Source: Lytechinus pictus (taxonomy: Eukaryota > Echinodermata > Echinoidea > Temnopleuroida > Toxopneustidae). From it: 64,000 nt of DNA. The position numbers and the translations under genes were made by a program. The number at the start of each line of letters is the position of its first letter. The first letter of the stretch is position 1. Location: assembly GCF_037042905.1 (NCBI RefSeq), contig NC_087252.1, forward strand, positions 831,501-895,500, given 5' to 3'. The notes beneath the pieces are model-generated. The model saw only the letters and a program-made list of their open reading frames with translations. It made no database searches and was not told where the DNA came from. This document shows, piece by piece, positions 59,801-64,000 of this stretch.

Positions 59801-62001
59801 AAAACCTATTTCTGATTAACTTCCCCCTCTGTGTCGTGTTTCACAAAGAATCCTTACTAAAACAAAATGCGCAATCACTACTACAGATTTATAATAATAA
59901 TGATATTAATAATAATATTTATATTAAAGAATAATAGTAATAATAATTATAATATGCAACATTTATATTACTAAATTATACAAATGTTTCTATAAGCGCT
60001 GCATACTATTACCCTGGCTTTGACATCAGCCAATCAAATAATTTCACTTGATTCACTTGTTTTAAATTCTTATTTCTTATTCTAACAAGTTTTTTGAAAG
60101 CAGACCCTTGGTCCAAGAAGCTTCCAGTATTTAACCCTATCCAGGCCGGGGGGGGGGGGGGGCTCAGAGGCCCCCCCTCAACGATTCGCGCAATATTTTC
60201 GCCGCGCGAATTTTTTTTTACCGCGCCGCTCACTGACTTTTTACTTTCAAGTCTTGCGGAACATTTGAGACCAGTTTTGCGTCACCCGGGTACGCGGTTT
60301 CGAAATTACGCAACATTATGTAAGTGCATGTCAGACCAAAAATTGCTCAAAAACGTGATTTTGTGTACAAAGTCAATGCAAATTGTGTTTTCAACCAAAG
60401 CTCATAAATGTATGATTATTTTTAGTTTTGCTGGTCCAAATGTATTTAATTTATGCTATTTATGATTTCAGAAGAGTCCCCAACAAATTTCATGGAAAAA
60501 ACAATGAAAAACAAAAGGTCCAAAAAACAAAGAAATACATAAGAAATTGATCTGATATTGCAATTTTGTTCATGTACATTTGCTAAGAACACCACAAAGA
60601 GTTTCTAAACCAAAAATTAGAACATTTGGAGCTTTATTTAGGGAGTTAGAGGGAAAAGTATGATTTCGCATACTAATTACGCATAAATTAGCATAATCAC
60701 TTAATAGCAATTTGCATGAAATAAATTACTATACAATTTTGTAGATTATGTCCCAGACAACCTGCGTGCCAATTTTCGGCGCAATCGCGCGGCCAACGGC
60801 TGAGATCTCAAGGGGGGGCCTGGGAGGCCCCCCCCCCCCCAGCCATATGAACTCCCAAAATACCCCGGCCTAGATAGGGTTAAGAGACCCACCTTGCAGA
60901 CAAGCTTATTTCACTCACTGCGAGGCAACTAAATGTTACGGTACTCCTGAGTTATGATAGATTAAGGGCCTTTTCACACGTGAATCTTGAATCATCATTG
61001 TATTGATGATTCCAAGTAGTCTTTAGGATCATCGGACCTTTCACATGCTCACTCAAAAACTGATTTGAATTAGAATTCCCGAGCGAAGGCGGTATGTGTC
61101 CTTGGTGACTTGTCAATCAAAGCACTGCATCGATACGATGAGTGCATGACAATTGTATTATCTACGGAAGTGCTTGAAAGGAGACGTAAGCTCTTCCCCC
61201 AAAAATGTGTTTTGGAGGTCAAACCTTTCACTTGTAATATTCGTACTGTAATTTGAGTGAAACATAACTGGAATTCACCTGCGGAGTAGAATATGAATTC
61301 GTGATTGTGATTAGAAATTTGTCATTAGCCTTACTTTTCACTGGAATAATCATTCAAATTACGATTTTTTTACCATGTGAAAGGGTTGTCAAATCAAACT
61401 CAAATTATGATTGCTCATTGACTTACTAGTTTCCCCAATGATTGTGTTTGCAATATGTAGTCTTCTAATGATCCCATTCCTGACTTTGTCCAGTACTAAA
61501 GGCTTCTAATTTTGAAGACTGCAAGCCTATCTTGATCCACTTTCCGCAGGATCCATGTTTCTTCACTGTATAATGTAATAGGAAGAATGAGGGATTTGTA
61601 GATCCAGCATGTTTTTATGTATTGCACAGTTTGCTGTTTTTCAAATGTACATGGTGTTTATTCAATATCTTTTACATTGTCAGTCTCAGTCAATCTGCCT
61701 TTGAAATTTCTTTATATTTCATTTATTTTTTTTTCATTTCAGGACCCCCACCAGGCATGATGCCCCCAATGGACGGGATGCCAAACTTCATGCCCCCCTC
61801 CCCCAATGAGTTCTCACCTCCCCCGTACTCTGTCCGCGGTTTCACTATCCAAGACCTGATGCAGGGAGGGTTTCAAGAACTCTATATGATGGTCAAGTGG
61901 GCCAAGTCTATACCTATGTTCAAACAGCTATACCTAGAAGACCAGATGTCACTCCTGAAAGCCTCGTTCATGGATCTTAATGTCCTTCGATTAGCTTATA
62001 G
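56436..62001 (+). CDS. Nuclear receptor, 5' part (NR4A/NR8-like), continues beyond the window
   Basis: A ligand-type transcription factor acting in the nucleus. Three exons (56436-56844, 59037-59282, 61743-62001) join in phase as 304 residues plus two bases. Residues 1-60 are a Ser-rich A/B domain. Zinc finger 1 has Cys 64, 67, 81, 84 with P-box CEGCKG. Finger 2 has Cys 100, 110, 120, 123, with nine residues between the first two where five are usual. The extension [16 protein letters not shown] follows, then a hinge (150-218), a Pro/Met-rich segment, and the start of the ligand-binding domain with [20 protein letters not shown] and VLRLAYR. The LBD end resembles NR4A and the AVREDR-PGG extension resembles NR5/NR6; the mix suggests NR8 or an invertebrate-specific branch. 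Helices 6-12 are missing because the window ends first. Confidence 0.88.
57000..58380. other. Nuclear receptor intron, no element firmly identified
   Basis: Contains GGGAGATTGTCTCCCC / GGAGAGAGTCTCCCATATT small palindromes at 57190-57235 and otherwise unique AT-rich DNA. No exon with receptor homology is seen. Confidence 0.3.
58388..58682 (+). mobile_element. tRNA-derived SINE with ATT tail
   Basis: The head GCCGTGGTGTAGCGGTTCTG ... GTTCGAATCCCACCATGGC can fold as a tRNA (acceptor GCCGTGG/CCATGGC, T loop TTCGAAT, TGT in the anticodon position). The body and the tail AAAGCGCTATATAAATGCC plus (ATT)n mark it as a SINE. It lies in intron 1 of the nuclear receptor in the sense direction. Confidence 0.75.
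59037..59282 (+). CDS. Nuclear receptor exon with C-terminal extension and hinge
   Basis: Acceptor TTTCCTTCAG at 59036, phase 1 in and phase 1 out. It encodes [20 protein letters not shown] (basic, likely nuclear localisation and minor-groove contact), a Ser/Thr hinge and [16 protein letters not shown] at the donor G|GTAAGTGA. Confidence 0.87.
59283..59632 (+). repeat. Tandem copies of the exon-intron junction
   Basis: Six downstream copies, period about 54-60 bases, of the exon's last bases plus donor: TTCCAGATATGTCCAGTG|GTAAGTGATC. The first three keep an AG before and GTAAGT after (59321-59338, 59373-59390, 59429-59446); the next two have GG and CAGTAAATG; the last ends GTGGCAAGG. Confidence 0.85.
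59880..60010 (-). mobile_element. SINE/LINE tail fragment, minus strand
   Basis: AATAATAAT repeats, then AATATGCAACATTTATATTA and TATAAGCGCTGCATACTATT, the inverse of the AGCGCTTA...ATT tail at 63085-63155. Confidence 0.5.
60135..60879. mobile_element. piggyBac-like MITE, TTAA-flanked
   Basis: CCCTATCCAGGCCGGGG and CCCCGGCCTAGATAGGG are inverted, flanked by TTAA (60131-60134, 60880-60883). Subterminal G- and C-runs also face each other. The interior has no transposase. TTAA plus CCCTA ends is the piggyBac signature. It lies in nuclear receptor intron 2. Confidence 0.82.
60964..61389. mobile_element. Degenerate TIR element (AAGGGCCTTTTCACACG)
   Basis: AAGGGCCTTTTCACACGTGA at the left and ACCATGTGAAAGGGTT at the right, with inner TGATTTGAATTAGAATTCC and ATTCAAATTACGATT blocks. 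It is in the style of 43245-43967 but is older; no clean TSD. Confidence 0.5.
61743..62001 (+). CDS. Nuclear receptor exon with the start of the ligand-binding domain
   Basis: A long T tract ends TTTCAG at 61742, phase 1. It encodes a Pro/Met-rich segment ([12 protein letters not shown]...), then the helix 3-5 signature with [11 protein letters not shown] and NVLRLAYR, ending in phase 2 at GTAAGA (62002). No following exon was found by 64000. Confidence 0.87.
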
Positions 62002-62178
62002 GTAAGAGAGTGCCTTTATTGATTTCAATTGTTCCTCAGCAACTCATACATTGATCTTAGTAGCAAATCTAACATAATATTTAGATTGTTGGAAAGTCTG
62101 TTTTGTTTCTTTAATTTGTCTTTACTATTTTTGTACTAAGCTGCAAAAAAGGGCAGGCCTGCCAACTACTGCTTTTTT

Positions 62179-62457
62179 CCAGGGGCCCGTCTTACAAAGA
62201 ATTACGATTGATCCAATCAATCGTAGCTGTATGGAATTCCATCAGTGTCATAATTTTTTCTACAGGAAATTTGCAAAACGTCCTTCGTAAACATAGGCGA
62301 ACACATCAAATTGTCAAGAAAACAAAGAATTGATGAATATACTTCATAATCGTGAAAACACTTTTAACAAACATGTATTTTAGATGTGGATGTTGCTGGC
62401 TTTCCATAGTTGAGGTTGATCAAATCAATTGCATCACTTTGTAAGACGGGGCCCTGG
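62179..62457. mobile_element. 279-bp TIR element (CCAGGGGCCCGTCTTACAAAG)
   Basis: CCAGGGGCCCGTCTTACAAA and TTTGTAAGACGGGGCCCTGG are inverted with one offset. Inner TTGATCCAATCAAT / TTGATCAAATCAATTG continue the symmetry. No coding capacity. Confidence 0.75.
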
Positions 62458-62469
62458 TGTTACCCTGTT

Positions 62470-64000
62470 TTTAAGGTTTTTCATCAACCAGACAGGAGCG
62501 CTCCGTTTTTTCATTTATTTATGAAATATAGATCAGTCCGTGTATGTATTTTTGTGAGAGTAATATAGTGTTACAACACTTGTAATTTCTCAATGCTTTT
62601 ATAAGAATGTATGTCTTGATAAAAAAAAAGTGAGGGAGACACACCCGACATCGAGCAGAAAAATTCATGCCGCGCTTTGAGGACTCCTTACATGTATATT
62701 CAATTTCAAATGTCTGCAGGCCTGATAAGGCTCAGATTATTCCAGAGAGCGTCTTGTAACCCATCTAACATCTTGAGATGTGTGATATGCATATAATATG
62801 ATGTCCTCCTAAATCTATTTTACAAAAAAAGATTGCATCTTTTGGAATGCAAGGAATAGTTGTCTTCAAGCCTACATACCTTCTTTATGGTTCATTGATT
62901 GATTGATTTTGTCATTTATCAACGTCAACATTACATAACATTGTCAATTGGTGTTTATCATCCAGAGAACATGAGAGGATCATTACTTGCTGCAAGAGCT
63001 TGAAAATGGTGTCCAAAAATTTAAAGAAAAAGAAACAAACTACCGTAAATACATGTATTTACACATACATGTAGTATAATAATATGCAGCGCTTAGAAAC
63101 ATTCTAAGTGCTATATATTATGTTGCATATTAATTAATATCATTATTATTACTATACAAAGCTGAAGTATATTCTCACCTTGACGCAAAGAAATACCAGT
63201 GATTAAAAGCTTGCGAGAAGAAGTTGATTTCATTACAAGTTCAAGACTATACAATGAATCTTCAAGTTCAACACACGTGTGTATATTCATCACAAGTGCA
63301 ATAAAATACCAGCTCTGAGACATACGTCTCCCTCTCTTTCGTAGCTATACTACAGTGTATCTTCTGATTAAAATTCACTTTCCTTCCACTATTTATAACC
63401 TAATGTTACTCAAAAATATATACTGTAAAGGAACATTTAGAGAATTCTCTACCCTATGTTTCTCCTTGTCCGAAATTACATAAACTACTCTAGCCAATCA
63501 AGGCTCAGGACTGACTTACATGTATATCATAAGTTATATTATTCCTTATCTTGGGATGGATATAAAGGGATACATAGAGAAACTACTTGGAACCAATCAT
63601 CTCACAGGACCACCTTACATAAGCGTCGGGAGGTGCATTTAAAGAAATACATACAAAAACTTCTTTGGACCAATCACATCATGGGAGTTCCTTATAAAGT
63701 TGTTCCTTGTCGAGAGACACTCTTTTTGACCAATCACTGTTTAGTACTTTCTTACATAAACTTTGTTTTTCCAGATGGCGTAATGAATGTTAATCCCTCC
63801 CTTGACATTTGTATCAAGAACAAAGACTCCTGTAGAAAAGATTTTAGCCTATTTTGAGCCATGGCCTTAAGACTTGAAGCCATATGAACGTAAATCCTGG
63901 CATGTGAAATGGGTTGCTGTATATAATATTATGACTTTCACATGCCTACTTTAATCTCAGGTACACACCTATAATTTAGAAAGAATATAATTTAACTGTA
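62470..64000. other. Nuclear receptor intron 3, no exon seen
   Basis: A SINE-like tail (GCAGCGCTTAG...AAGTGCTATATATT, then ATT) lies at 63085-63155. The 133-codon frame at 63456-63857 has no recognisable domain; it is entered from no clear acceptor in the receptor's phase, and a phase-2 entry at 63773 meets a stop at once. Confidence 0.4.

Noticed and set aside
63456-63857. 133-codon frame as a further nuclear receptor exon
   Set aside because: No ligand-binding-domain similarity, and the phase required after 62001 meets a stop.

Overview
This is a eukaryotic window, almost certainly from a marine invertebrate. It is AT-rich and intron-rich, with long microsatellites and a very dense load of short terminal-inverted-repeat (TIR) and foldback elements. 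It also holds tRNA-derived SINEs, a BEL/Pao retrotransposon and a nuclear receptor. The repeat style and the recurrent 'taggcctat'-like motifs suggest an echinoderm, perhaps a sea urchin. That is an impression, not a proof.

Three host genes can be built by hand from splice sites and reading phase, all on the + strand. (1) About 740-12301: a complete eight-exon secreted RNase T2 (282 aa) with signal peptide and both catalytic motifs. Its introns carry about 1.5 kb of (ACT)n/(TAG)n repeats and many MITEs, and a TA-flanked MITE starts 27 bases after the stop codon. (2) 26065-39514: a one-exon signal peptide followed by two homologous terminal exons (32381-32628 and 39192-39514). Both are entered in phase 1 and each has its own stop and AATAAA. 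Each encodes an acidic Ser-rich segment, a Thr/Pro mucin-like stalk and a C-terminal Cys-V-x-R-G-D-x4-Cys loop. I read this as one gene choosing between two RGD-loop ends. It is the most novel item in the window. (3) 56436 to beyond 62001: the 5' part of a nuclear receptor of NR4A/NR8-like appearance. It has an expanded second zinc finger, and the donor of its second exon has been tandemly copied into an array of possible in-frame 18-nt microexons.

The space between and inside these genes is mostly mobile DNA. The clearest case is a three-layer nest at 45122-54398. A foldback MITE was split by a hAT-like MITE (8-bp duplication GTGCAGTT, CCCGGG ends), which was split in turn by a complete BEL/Pao element (5-bp duplication ACAAG, two 1414-bp LTRs with no difference seen, one open 1723-codon polyprotein). 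Other TIR elements carry TA, TTAA or TAA duplications, which point to Tc1/mariner-like, piggyBac-like and Harbinger-like mobilisation respectively. A 15-bp minisatellite (9.6-10.2 kb), a ~262-bp satellite-like tandem array (23.6-24.8 kb) and a large inverted repeat (38.4-39.1 kb) complete the picture.

Large parts (14.8-17.1, 17.8-20.0, 20.7-23.6, 26.5-30.8 and 40.2-43.2 kb) hold no gene that I can support. Gene models are hand-spliced without transcript data, so the first and last untranslated exons are uncertain.
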